Shown: positions 1 through 7,570 of the stretch, piece by piece
Position numbering within the stretch: the stretch's first letter is position 1
Layout of the letters: each line of letters opens with the position of its first letter
From: Candidatus Poribacteria bacterium
GTDB taxonomy: Bacteria; Poribacteria; WGA-4E; WGA-3G
Direction of reading: 5' to 3'
Length of the DNA: 64,000 nt
Assembly (NCBI GenBank): GCA_958295815.1
Contig: OY282374.1
Coordinates: forward strand, 4,492,682-4,556,681
Made by a program: the position numbers and the translations under genes
The notes under the pieces: generated by a model
Seen by the model: the letters and a program-made list of their open reading frames with translations, nothing else
Databases searched by the model: none
Told to the model about the DNA's origin: nothing

Positions 1-2
1 AC

Positions 3-482
3 GGACATCATGGACACGGTCCCGCACACACGATTGCGATGGTGCTATCTATCATCGTCGCAGGATTAGGTATACTCCTTTCATGGCTTTTCTACCATAG
101 ACGGACATTGTCCGCCGAATCGGTAGCGAACTCGTTTCGCCCGATCTACAATCTATTCTGGCACAAATACTACTTCGACGAATTCTATGATGGTGTTTTA
201 GTCGCCTTGACAGTATGGAAAGCGCGACTCTTCGCTCAATTTGACGGAACTATCGTTGATGGCATCGTTAACGGCGTTGGAAAGGGGACGCGCGACATTC
301 TCGCTGTATTCGTTGGTGTTTTTGATAACCGTATCGTTGATGGTCTGGTCAACCGGGTTGCTGAGGTTACATGGTCAATCGGTGGAAGAGTCCGGCGAAT
401 TCAGACCGGTGCGATTCAAACGTATCTTTTCGTTGTGCTGGCAGGGATTGTGTTGTTAATCTTAATTTTCCGGGCGTTGTAA
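3..482 (+). CDS. nuoL: NADH-quinone oxidoreductase subunit L, C-terminal part (cut by window edge)
   Basis: The reading frame is open from base 3, before the first ATG at 39, so this is the 3' end of a gene that begins outside the window. It encodes about 159 residues with hydrophobic helices at both ends and the motif YYFDEFYD near residue 60, which is typical of the C-terminal arm of the complex I proton-pumping subunit NuoL. The last helix (LFVVLAGIVLLILIF) is the terminal anchor. It is followed by a small membrane ORF, nuoM and nuoN, the usual distal order of a nuo operon. NuoL works in the inner membrane as a distal proton-translocating subunit of NADH dehydrogenase. The fragment assignment is strong because of motif and order. 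Confidence 0.9.
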   Translation, partial: GHHGHGPAHTIAMVLSIIVAGLGILLSWLFYHRRTLSAESVANSFRPIYNLFWHKYYFDEFYDGVLVALTVWKARLFAQFDGTIVDGIVNGVGKGTRDILAVFVGVFDNRIVDGLVNRVAEVTWSIGGRVRRIQTGAIQTYLFVVLAGIVLLILIFRAL

Positions 483-495
483 GGATGGGCTTGTC

Positions 496-672
496 ATGGT
501 ATTGTTTAAACTGCTCCCATTTTTCGGACCACTGTTTGGCATTGCTATCGCTTGGCTTTTCGTGCGCCATCCGAACTTCAAAACGCGGCGTAAAAGGGCA
601 CAGATTTTGCTTGTACTTGCTCCAATCGTGCTCCCAGCACTACTGTATGTAGTCTATTTGATTTCCCGATAA
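496..672 (+). CDS. Small two-helix membrane protein between nuoL and nuoM (58 aa)
   Basis: A short ORF begins with ATG at 496, preceded by an AAGGA ribosome-binding site overlapping the nuoL stop, and ends TAA at 672. The 58-residue product has a hydrophobic helix (about residues 4-22, LFKLLPFFGPLFGIAIAWLF), a basic loop (RHPNFKTRRKR) and a second helix (about 38-56, ILLVLAPIVLPALLYVVYLI). It lies 13 bases after nuoL and 24 bases before nuoM, so it is almost surely co-transcribed with complex I genes. I do not recognise a family. It could be an accessory or assembly peptide of complex I, but that is inference from position only. The basic loop between helices predicts both termini on the periplasmic side. 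Confidence 0.65.
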   Translation: MVLFKLLPFFGPLFGIAIAWLFVRHPNFKTRRKRAQILLVLAPIVLPALLYVVYLISR

Positions 673-696
673 TGGGATAAGGAGGATCCCCTCGAG

Positions 697-2208
697 ATGT
701 TATTGTCGCTAATGATTTTTATCCCGTTGCTCGGGATGGTTGCTGTTTTGCTTTTGCCGCGCGAGTCGGAGGAACTGGTTAAACGCGTTACGCTCCTCAT
801 TACACTCATCCCGCTCGCACTCGCAGTCGCCTTATTTATATCTTATGATCGCTCGGCTGCTGGAACGCAGTACGTCGTCAATGTCCCTTGGATTTCGGCG
901 TTTAATATCCAATACCATGTCGGTATTGACGGTCTCAGTGTAACACTTCTGCTTCTCACAGCCCTTTTAGGTCCCATCTGTGTCATTGCCTCATGGCGGA
1001 ACATCGAAAAAGGTATCAAGGCATATATGGCACTGTTTCTGTTGCTTGAGACCGGGATGCTCGGTTTCTTCGCTTCATTGGATCTATTCCTCTTTTACGT
1101 CTTTTTTGAACTCACACTATTGCCGATGTATTTCCTTATCGGTGTATGGGGCGGACCGCGTCGAGAATACGCTGCGATTAAGTTCTTCCTCTATACACTT
1201 TTCGGTAGTGTGCTGATGCTGGTTGCGATGATCGCAGTCTATCTCAGCAGTGGGGCACCAGGGGCACGGACATTTGACATTCCGACCCTTATTACCTTAG
1301 CCTCTACACAAGGGCATGCTCTTAACAACCTCGATTTCCAAATTTGGGTATTCCTCGGCTTCTTTATCGGATTCGCAGTTAAAGTACCTATCTTCCCATT
1401 CCATACTTGGCTTCCCGACGCACACGTTGAAGCACCGACCGCTATCAGTGTTATTCTGGCAGGCATCCTGCTAAAAATGGGAACCTACGGTTTAGTACGG
1501 ATTAACATGGCAATGTTCCCACAAGGCATGGACTTCTTCTGTAACGGGACTGGTACTTGGGGCAACAGTTTAGCACTCCTCGGATTCATTAATATCGTCT
1601 ACGGTTCTTTCTGCGCGTTAGCACAAACCGATTTCAAGAAGTTGGTTGCGTATTCGAGTATCGGACACATGGGATTCGTTATCTTGGGACTTGCGGCTCG
1701 AAATACGGAGGGCGTTACCGGTGCGATTCTCCAGATGTTCAATCATGGTGTTATCAGCGGAATGCTCTTCTTGCTTGTCGGTGTTCTTTACGACAGGGCA
1801 CACCATCGCGAGATTAATGGGTTTGGTGGTCTCGGTGCAAAAATGCCAGTCTATACCGGCATTACCACGCTCGCATTCATGGCATCTTTGGGACTGCCCG
1901 GCTTGAGTGGATTCGTTGGGGAAGCACTCTCCTTACTCGGTGCTTACGATAAATTCAAGATGCTGACTATCTTATCAACGATAGGCATTGTTGTCGGCGC
2001 AGCGTATTTCCTCTGGACACTCCAACGCGTTTTCTTAGGGACACTCAACCCGAAATATGAAGCACTCCCGGAAATCAATGGACGTGAAATTCTGACCTTG
2101 GCACCGCTCGCAATCCTAACGATTGTTCTTGGTGTTTGGCCCAATTTCGCTATTGATATGTTCAGAGAATCTGTTACCAACCTCGTCAACATTCTACAGG
2201 CGATATAG
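697..2208 (+). CDS. nuoM: NADH-quinone oxidoreductase subunit M
   Basis: Encodes a 503-residue polytopic membrane protein of the Mrp-antiporter-like family, the usual NuoM length. Family features include the helix segment around FFELTLLPMYFLIG with a conserved glutamate (about residue 144), the loop PFHTWLPDAHVEAPT (about 230-245) and KKLVAYSSIGHMG (about 318-330). NuoM is one of three antiporter-like subunits of complex I that couple quinone reduction to proton export. The start at 697 is supported by AAGGAGG about 10 bases upstream. It follows a 58-residue membrane ORF and precedes nuoN by 16 bases, so the three are one transcript. Nothing looks broken. Confidence 0.96.
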   Translation: MLLSLMIFIPLLGMVAVLLLPRESEELVKRVTLLITLIPLALAVALFISYDRSAAGTQYVVNVPWISAFNIQYHVGIDGLSVTLLLLTALLGPICVIASWRNIEKGIKAYMALFLLLETGMLGFFASLDLFLFYVFFELTLLPMYFLIGVWGGPRREYAAIKFFLYTLFGSVLMLVAMIAVYLSSGAPGARTFDIPTLITLASTQGHALNNLDFQIWVFLGFFIGFAVKVPIFPFHTWLPDAHVEAPTAISVILAGILLKMGTYGLVRINMAMFPQGMDFFCNGTGTWGNSLALLGFINIVYGSFCALAQTDFKKLVAYSSIGHMGFVILGLAARNTEGVTGAILQMFNHGVISGMLFLLVGVLYDRAHHREINGFGGLGAKMPVYTGITTLAFMASLGLPGLSGFVGEALSLLGAYDKFKMLTILSTIGIVVGAAYFLWTLQRVFLGTLNPKYEALPEINGREILTLAPLAILTIVLGVWPNFAIDMFRESVTNLVNILQAI

Positions 2209-2224
2209 GAGGTTTTTGTAAGGT

Positions 2225-3715
2225 ATGCAACCTTTAAGCAATATCGAAAGCCTTCTTTATTTTATTCCAGAACTCCTGCTCGTTATTTTTGCCATCGCTG
2301 TTATTCTCGTTGATCTCGGTGTGAAAAATAGGGAGAGTGCCACAGTTGCCTATCTCTCCCTTGTAGGTGTCGGCTGTGTATTCGCTGCAGTGCTTATTAC
2401 GCATGCACAACTCGGCGATAAAACTGCCGTTTCCCTCTTTTTGGGGATGATTCGGCTCGACACATTCTCTACCTTTTTCAAGATTCTGTTGCTGCTCGCA
2501 ACCGCCGCAACAATTCTGTTCTCCCTCCGTTCTGAGGAACTTGACGCACGATTGAAGGGTGAGTATTATGCCCTCTTATTAGCCATCTCCCTCGGAATGT
2601 TCCTGATGGCTTCCTCAACCAACCTGCTGATGATATTTATCTCGTTGGAAACGGTGAGTCTGACCTCCTACATTCTCGCCGGATTCCTGACGCATAACCC
2701 GCGCTCAAGTGAAGCGGCATTTAAATACATTACGTTTGGTGCGGTCGCTTCTGGAACTATGCTATTCGGTCTCTCCTTCCTGTTCGGAATGACAGGTACC
2801 GGTGATCTCGGTCAAATTAGCACAAGGCTCACTGAATTATTGGCAGCAGGCGAAGTCTACTCACTTGCTGTGTTGATTGCAATAATCTTTGTTCTCGCAG
2901 GTGTCGGCTATAAGATAGCCTCCGTGCCGTTCCACATGTGGTCTCCTGATGTCTACGAAGGCGCGCCTATCCCAATAACGGCGTTTTTATCCGTCGCCTC
3001 AAAATCCGCAGGATTTGCGCTATTCATCAGATTCTTCTATTCCGGGTTTAGCAGTGCTGAAGTCATGCAATCTGTTGACTGGACACTCATGTTAGCAATA
3101 GTCTCTGCCTTGACAATGACTGTCGGAAACCTCGCAGCACTGCCGCAACAGAATGTGAAACGTCTACTGGCGTATTCAAGCATTGCCCACGGTGGCTACC
3201 TGCTGATGGGTGGTGTGCTGCTCACATCGGAAGGTATTGGCGCGATCCTTTTCTACCTCGTTGTTTACCTCTTCATGAACTTAGGGGCATTTTACGTTGT
3301 CGTTCTCATTGCGAATGAAGAAGGAAGCGAAATGGTTGACGGATACCGAGGGCTCGCCTCGCGTGCACCGTTAGTCGCTGGAGCGATGGCGATTTTCCTT
3401 TTCTCACTGACCGGAATCCCGCCGTTCGCCGGTTTCTTCGGAAAATGGCTCCTCTTTGCAGCTGTCCTTGAGCAGGGGTACTACTGGCTGGCATTTGTCG
3501 GTTTGCTAAATAGTGTCGTCTCGCTTTACTATTATGCGCGCATCGTGAAAGCAATGTATCTCGAAGATTCTGACGAAGAAACAACGCAATCATCCTTCTC
3601 TACCGGCACTTTTGCCCTCCTGAGTGTCTTTGTCATCCCGACGATTCTCATTGGGTTCCTGAATATTTTCTACACCCTTTCCAACATCTCAGTCTCAGTA
3701 ATACCGATGCAGTAG
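2225..3715 (+). CDS. nuoN: NADH-quinone oxidoreductase subunit N
   Basis: Encodes a 496-residue membrane protein with about 14 helices, matching NuoN. Diagnostic pieces are SLETVSLTSYILAGF (about residues 139-153), VPFHMWSPDVYEGAP (about 234-248) and KRLLAYSSIAHGGY (about 310-323). It is the third antiporter-like proton channel subunit of complex I. The ATG at 2225 has AGGAGG 12 bases upstream, overlapping the nuoM stop codon, which suggests coupled translation. It is the last gene of the operon; a strong promoter for the tRNA-Gln starts 15 bases after its stop. Confidence 0.96.
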   Translation: MQPLSNIESLLYFIPELLLVIFAIAVILVDLGVKNRESATVAYLSLVGVGCVFAAVLITHAQLGDKTAVSLFLGMIRLDTFSTFFKILLLLATAATILFSLRSEELDARLKGEYYALLLAISLGMFLMASSTNLLMIFISLETVSLTSYILAGFLTHNPRSSEAAFKYITFGAVASGTMLFGLSFLFGMTGTGDLGQISTRLTELLAAGEVYSLAVLIAIIFVLAGVGYKIASVPFHMWSPDVYEGAPIPITAFLSVASKSAGFALFIRFFYSGFSSAEVMQSVDWTLMLAIVSALTMTVGNLAALPQQNVKRLLAYSSIAHGGYLLMGGVLLTSEGIGAILFYLVVYLFMNLGAFYVVVLIANEEGSEMVDGYRGLASRAPLVAGAMAIFLFSLTGIPPFAGFFGKWLLFAAVLEQGYYWLAFVGLLNSVVSLYYYARIVKAMYLEDSDEETTQSSFSTGTFALLSVFVIPTILIGFLNIFYTLSNISVSVIPMQ

Positions 3716-3730
3716 ACTCTCGAAAAAAGA

Positions 3731-3760
3731 TTGACAAACGCTGTTTATTTAAAGTATACT
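3731..3760 (+). promoter_or_regulatory. Sigma-70-type promoter for tRNA-Gln
   Basis: A perfect -35 hexamer TTGACA (3731-3736) is separated by 18 bases from a TATACT -10 hexamer (3755-3760). The expected start lies near 3767, about 30 bases before the mature tRNA-Gln. It is just downstream of nuoN, so it serves the tRNA and possibly the DUF1801 gene behind it. Confidence 0.8.
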
Positions 3761-3796
3761 TAAAAATATAGCGCGTCTACAATAAATGCGTAGTTG

Positions 3797-3867
3797 TGCC
3801 CGGTCGTCTAATGGTAGGACGCGTGGCTCTGGACCACGTAGTGAAGGTTCGAGTCCTTCCCGGGCAG
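3797..3867 (+). tRNA. tRNA-Gln (anticodon CTG)
   Basis: A full cloverleaf folds. The acceptor stem is TGCCCGG (3797-3803) with CCGGGCA (3860-3866) and discriminator G at 3867. The anticodon stem is CGTGG (3822-3826) with CCACG (3834-3838), and the loop CTCTGGA gives anticodon CTG at 3829-3831. The T arm is GAAGG-TTCGAGT-CCTTC (3843-3859). No CCA is encoded after the discriminator. The D stem is short (GTC/GAC). Confidence 0.93.
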
Positions 3868-3910
3868 TCATTTTGTTAAAAGGTCGTTCTACAACCAAAG
3901 AGTAGATAAG

Positions 3911-4345
3911 ATGAAACGGGTAGAATCCTCACCTGATAATTATATAGCGAGCCAAGATCCAGATATTCGGGAAGTTTTAGAGAAACTCCACACGCTGATC
4001 AAGACAGCGTTACCTGGTCGAGATTACTGTATGTGGGAAGGGGTCTTTTGGGGTGGCAGCGAACAGCAAATCATCGGCTACGGCAATTATTCTTATCAAC
4101 GTTCTGATAAAAAACAAATCGAATGGTTCACGGTTGGATTGGCACGGCAGAAAAATTATTTTAGTGTGTATGTCAATGTGGTAGAAGACAAAGCCTACCT
4201 GGCTGAGATTTACCGATCTCGACTCGGTAAAGTCAAAACCGGAAAAAGTAACATTAGTTTTCGTAACTTGGCAGATGTCAATCTTGACGTGTTAACCGAG
4301 ATGATCGAACACGCAGGAAAAATAACTACTGACAGTGAATCATAA
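3911..4345 (+). CDS. DUF1801 (YdhG-like) domain protein
   Basis: A 144-residue soluble protein whose whole length resembles the DUF1801 fold: N-terminal NYIASQDPDIREVLEKLHTLI, then a middle with MWEGVFWGG and GYGNYSY, and a strand-rich C-terminal part with YFSVYVNV and GKSNISFRNLADV. Members are small cytosolic proteins of unknown biochemical role. No catalytic residues can be assigned. The gene lies alone between two tRNA genes, both on the same strand, and may be read from the tRNA-Gln promoter. It has no signal peptide or membrane segment. Family call is good; function is unknown. Confidence 0.8.
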   Translation: MKRVESSPDNYIASQDPDIREVLEKLHTLIKTALPGRDYCMWEGVFWGGSEQQIIGYGNYSYQRSDKKQIEWFTVGLARQKNYFSVYVNVVEDKAYLAEIYRSRLGKVKTGKSNISFRNLADVNLDVLTEMIEHAGKITTDSES

Positions 4346-4390
4346 GCATCAGGTAGCAGAACTGCACCTATAAGAAATTCAATACAACAA

Positions 4391-4462
4391 GCCGCTATCG
4401 TCTAGGGGTCAGGACGGATGGTTCTCAGCCATCAAACCGGGGTTCGAATCCCCGTAGCGGTA
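4391..4462 (+). tRNA. tRNA-Glu (anticodon CTC)
   Basis: Acceptor stem GCCGCTA (4391-4397) pairs with TAGCGGT (4455-4461), including a G-T pair at position 1-72, with discriminator A at 4462. The anticodon stem GATGG/CCATC encloses TTCTCAG, giving anticodon CTC. The T arm is CGGGG-TTCGAAT-CCCCG. No CCA is encoded. Confidence 0.92.
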
Positions 4463-4477
4463 TCTCTTTACTCGTAA

Positions 4478-4501
4478 GGGCGGGGTCAATATCACCCGCC
4501 C
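4478..4501 (+). terminator. GC-rich hairpin after tRNA-Glu
   Basis: GGGCGGG (4478-4484) can pair with CCCGCCC (4495-4501) across a 10-base loop, followed by a weak T-containing stretch ATCTTCTTA. It is placed where a tRNA terminator is expected, but the poor T tract keeps confidence moderate. Confidence 0.5.
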
Positions 4502-4562
4502 ATCTTCTTAAGTGCGTGAACACCTTCTGAGTTAGAATCCCACACATTGGAGAAACATACGA

Positions 4563-6626
4563 ATGCACGATACACCGAAACATACCAACCGCCTTATTCA
4601 TGAAACAAGCCCTTATCTGCTCCAGCACGCACATAATCCCGTTGATTGGTATCCGTGGGGTGAAGAAGCACTGGCACGCTCCAAGCAAGAGCAGAAGCCT
4701 ATCCTCCTAAGTATTGGTTACTCCGCATGCCACTGGTGCCATGTCATGGAACGCGAATCCTTTGAAAATGACGAGATCGCCGCGGTCATGAACGAACTTT
4801 TCATCAACATCAAGGTTGACAGAGAAGAACGTCCAGATTTAGATGAAATCTACATGAACGCTGTCCAAATCATGACCCGTCAAGGCGGCTGGCCCATGAC
4901 CGTGTTTCTTACCCCTGATCTCAAACCCTTCTACGGCGGCACCTATTATCCACCAACCGATCGGTACGGTAGACCCGGGTTCCCGAAAGTGATGGAAGCC
5001 GTTTCAGAGGCATTCAATGAGCAAAATGCACAGGTGCTGCAGCAAGCGGAGCAAATTACTACGCACCTCGCGCAGGCAAGCAACGTCGTTGATCCACACC
5101 ACCACGAACTCACGGAAGAACTCATGGCAAATGCCTTCCAACAATACCGTTCGCAATTCGATTCGCAGCACGGTGGATTCGGCAATGCCCCGAAATTCCC
5201 GCCCAGCATGGGATTGCCTTTCTTACTACGCTATTGGCATCATAGTGGGAACGCTAACGCTTTAGAAATGGTCGAGCTCACACTGGAGAAGATGGCACGC
5301 GGTGGTATGTATGATCAACTCGGTGGCGGTTTCCATCGATATTCCACTGATGCGCACTGGCTAGTCCCGCACTTCGAGAAGATGCTCTATGACAATGCTC
5401 AACTCGTCGTCGCCTATTTTGAGGCGTATCAAGCGACCCAAAAACCGTTCTATCGCGACATCGCTGTTGAGACGCTCGACTACGTTCTCCGCGAGATGTA
5501 CGACGCAGAAAGCGGTGGTTTTTATTCTACACAAGATGCGGATAGTGAAGGCGTAGAGGGTAAGTTCTTCGTCTGGGAACCGAACGACGTGGAAGACATC
5601 ATCGGCGAAGAGAACGCCGAAATTTTCTGTGAGTATTACGACATCACCCCACAAGGCAACTTTGAAGGGGAAAACATCCTCCACGTCCAAGTGCCACCCG
5701 ACATTTTTGCCCGAAAACTGCAGATGGATGTTGAAGAACTGGAGACTCTCCTCTCAGATAGCAGGCAGAAATTATTTGAAGAGAGAGAAAAACGGATTAA
5801 ACCTGGATTGGATGACAAAATCCTAACCAGTTGGAACGGCATTATGATTCGCGGTATGGCGATGGGTTACCAACTGACCGGGAAACCTGAATACCTTGAG
5901 GCATGCGAGAAATCCGCTGAATTTGTCTTGACCACGCTATCCCAAGACAACGGTCTCCTTCTACGCACTTACCGTTCGGGCAAGAGCCACCTCAACGCTT
6001 ATCTTGAGGACTACGCTTATTTCATTGCTGGGTTAATCGCTCTCTACGAAGCCAGTTTTGAACCGAGATGGCTCACGGAAGCCGAACGCCTCGCGCACCT
6101 CATGATTGATCAGTTTGGAGACGACGCAGGTGACGGATTCTTCTTCACCGGTAAAGCACACGAAACGCTTATTGTTCAATCCAAATCCGCTTATGATGGT
6201 GCTACGCCTTCCGGTGCATCTATGGCGATCCACAGTCTTTTGCGACTTGCCAAACACCTCGACAAACCCGAATTCCACGACAAAGCCGTTGAGACGTTGT
6301 TGCTTTATTTTCATCAGATGGAGGGAATGCCTTCTGGGTCTGGGCAGTTGCTCTGTGAGTTAGTATTCTTGCTATCCACTCCGAAAGAGATTGCGATCGT
6401 GGGTAAGAAAGGGGATGCGCAAACGGACGCGATGTTAGCGGCGTTGCACAGCACGTATCAGCCCAACAAAATCGTTGCCTTGAGTGAATCCACCGATGGA
6501 CAGACGTTACCACTTCTTGCTGGTAAGCCCCAAGTTGATAACATCGCAACCGCTTATGTTTGCGAGAATTACGTCTGTCAAGCCCCAACTACGGATGTTG
6601 AAGCGTTCGTGGAGTTGCTTCAATAG
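4563..6626 (+). CDS. Thioredoxin-like DUF255 / SSP411 (YyaL) family protein
   Basis: A 687-residue protein with the family's N-terminal signature (NRLIHETSPYLLQHAHNPVD, residues 9-28), a thioredoxin-like CxxC motif SACHWCHVMERESF (about 54-67), and the segment MTRQGGWPMTVFLTPD. The rest (about 190-680) is an alpha/alpha-barrel of the six-hairpin glycosidase type, with GGGFHRYSTD and HFEKMLYDNAQL. Homologs include bacterial YyaL and animal SPATA20; the reaction is not established. No signal peptide is visible, so it is probably cytosolic. Its length matches the family. About 90 bases of its 3' region (from 6432) recur as a decayed copy at 6933, showing a past partial duplication. The following intergenic stretch is full of remnants. 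Confidence 0.9.
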   Translation: MHDTPKHTNRLIHETSPYLLQHAHNPVDWYPWGEEALARSKQEQKPILLSIGYSACHWCHVMERESFENDEIAAVMNELFINIKVDREERPDLDEIYMNAVQIMTRQGGWPMTVFLTPDLKPFYGGTYYPPTDRYGRPGFPKVMEAVSEAFNEQNAQVLQQAEQITTHLAQASNVVDPHHHELTEELMANAFQQYRSQFDSQHGGFGNAPKFPPSMGLPFLLRYWHHSGNANALEMVELTLEKMARGGMYDQLGGGFHRYSTDAHWLVPHFEKMLYDNAQLVVAYFEAYQATQKPFYRDIAVETLDYVLREMYDAESGGFYSTQDADSEGVEGKFFVWEPNDVEDIIGEENAEIFCEYYDITPQGNFEGENILHVQVPPDIFARKLQMDVEELETLLSDSRQKLFEEREKRIKPGLDDKILTSWNGIMIRGMAMGYQLTGKPEYLEACEKSAEFVLTTLSQDNGLLLRTYRSGKSHLNAYLEDYAYFIAGLIALYEASFEPRWLTEAERLAHLMIDQFGDDAGDGFFFTGKAHETLIVQSKSAYDGATPSGASMAIHSLLRLAKHLDKPEFHDKAVETLLLYFHQMEGMPSGSGQLLCELVFLLSTPKEIAIVGKKGDAQTDAMLAALHSTYQPNKIVALSESTDGQTLPLLAGKPQVDNIATAYVCENYVCQAPTTDVEAFVELLQ

Positions 6627-6655
6627 AAACCGTCCTTTCCCACAAAAGCACTGCT

Positions 6656-6677
6656 GGCGAGGTTTCCCAACCTCGCC
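6656..6677. repeat. GGCGAGGTT palindrome, dispersed hairpin repeat
   Basis: GGCGAGGTT (6656-6664) and AACCTCGCC (6669-6677) form a nine-base stem with a four-base loop. Related palindromes occur at 37841-37862, 41977-41997, 61639-61659 and, degenerate, near 41807-41827. It may act as a transcript end for the DUF255 gene, but dispersal marks it as a REP-like repeat. Confidence 0.75.
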
Positions 6678-6734
6678 ATTTATTTAAAGCACTTCCTTGA
6701 TGCGGAAACCCCTCAACACGTACGGAAGTCTTAG

Positions 6735-6923
6735 ATGAACATCAGCGACCGTGCCCGTTCTGCTCGAACGCAGCGGCAGGTGAGTCAGGCTTATCAGATT
6801 AGAGCGATACCCTTTTTTATTGTGATTGACAAAGAGCGGAATTGGCAATACACTTTTAATAGTTCGTATATAATAAACGGGCAACCTTTAATTTGGCTTA
6901 TCAAAGCACTCCTCGCAGATTGA
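6735..6923 (+). pseudogene. Remnant of a thioredoxin/TlpA-like protein C-terminus
   Basis: The 62-residue frame contains AYQIRAIPFFIVIDKERN followed by a strand and a terminal helix ending IKALLAD. This matches the last third of TlpA/AhpC-type thioredoxin folds, including the cis-proline strand (IPxFFVID-like). The N-terminal two thirds with the CxxC motif are absent, there is no ribosome-binding site at the first ATG, and the sequence is AT-rich and drifted. It is best read as a gene fragment. It sits directly before a second fragment (6933), so this interval is a graveyard between the DUF255 gene and the DUF559 element. Confidence 0.5.
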
Positions 6924-6932
6924 GGTTTCAAA

Positions 6933-7030
6933 ATGTTAGCGACGTTACACGGCACATATCTGCTCAACAAAATCGCTGCTTTGAGAAAATACTCTGATAG
7001 ACAGACGCTACAACCTCTCGCTTTTGGGTT
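6933..7030 (+). pseudogene. Decayed partial copy of the upstream DUF255/SSP411 gene
   Basis: From the ATG at 6933 the DNA follows the intact gene from 6432 for about 93 bases with scattered substitutions (for example ATGTTAGCGACGTTACAC against ATGTTAGCGGCGTTGCAC). The translated copy keeps MLATLHGTY, LNKIAAL and RQTLQPLAFG, corresponding to the near-C-terminal part of the 687-residue protein. It has no start signal and no complete domain, so it is a non-functional fragment from a duplication or recombination. Confidence 0.65.
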
Positions 7031-7091
7031 GCAATTCTAATATTCTTCCGGTATAATACAACCGCAAAAAACAATCAGGCTAATCATTTCT

Positions 7092-7537
7092 TACCCCCTG
7101 ATAAGGGGGATAGGGGGTTATGTGTCTAATCTACTTGACAAAACGAACAAGAGCAGTTATATCCCTTATAATAAAGCCCTAACCGAAAAAGCGCGCGAAA
7201 ACCGTAAAAATCCTACCTCGGCAGAAAAGAAACTGTGGTATGAGATATTGGGAAACAAGCGATTGGACAATCTGAAATTCACCCGCCAAAAACCGTTGGA
7301 CGAATACATTGTCGATTTCTATTGCGCTGAACTAATGCTTGCTATTGAAATAGATGGTAATACGCATGCAAGTCAAAAACAGTACGATAAACGTAGAACA
7401 AAAAACCTAAACAAATATGGCATTGAAGTAATTCGATATACCAATGCTCAGGTTATAAATAATCTTGAAGGCGTATATCAGGATTTACACGAACGTATAT
7501 CTAAGATAACCCCCTAAATCCCCCTTATCAGGGGGAC
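7092..7537 (+). mobile_element. Putative element: DUF559 nuclease gene between inverted REP-like palindromes
   Basis: The DUF559 gene is bounded by inverted copies of one palindromic repeat. The left copy (7092-7120) is, on the minus strand, TAACCCCCTA-TCCCCCTTATCAGGGGG; the right copy (7507-7536) is the same apart from two extra bases (AA) in the joint. Each copy contains its own hairpin CCCCCT-TATC-AGGGGG. The right copy supplies the last codons and stop of the gene (ACC CCC TAA). Nuclease-free copies of the repeat lie at 44741-44771 and, interrupted, at 51442-51503. The single-unit interpretation is inference; no target duplication was found. Confidence 0.5.
7122..7517 (+). CDS. DUF559 (Vsr-like, PD-(D/E)xK fold) endonuclease domain protein
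   Basis: A 131-residue protein starting GTG at 7122. The order of motifs is that of DUF559: RENRKNPTSAEKKLWYEIL (about 25-43), FTRQKPLDEYIVDFYCAEL (about 53-71, candidate metal-binding aspartate in VDFYC), AIEIDGNTH (about 75-83) and a C-terminal GIEVIRYTNAQVINN (about 100-114). The family belongs to the restriction-endonuclease-like/Vsr superfamily. Start and stop codons abut or lie in inverted palindromic repeats, so gene and repeats move or evolve together. It could be a selfish nuclease or a domesticated repair enzyme; I cannot tell which. No partner methylase is near. Confidence 0.85.
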   Translation: MSNLLDKTNKSSYIPYNKALTEKARENRKNPTSAEKKLWYEILGNKRLDNLKFTRQKPLDEYIVDFYCAELMLAIEIDGNTHASQKQYDKRRTKNLNKYGIEVIRYTNAQVINNLEGVYQDLHERISKITP

Positions 7538-7570
7538 TTCCAACGAATAAGAAGGAATTGGAGCAAAACA

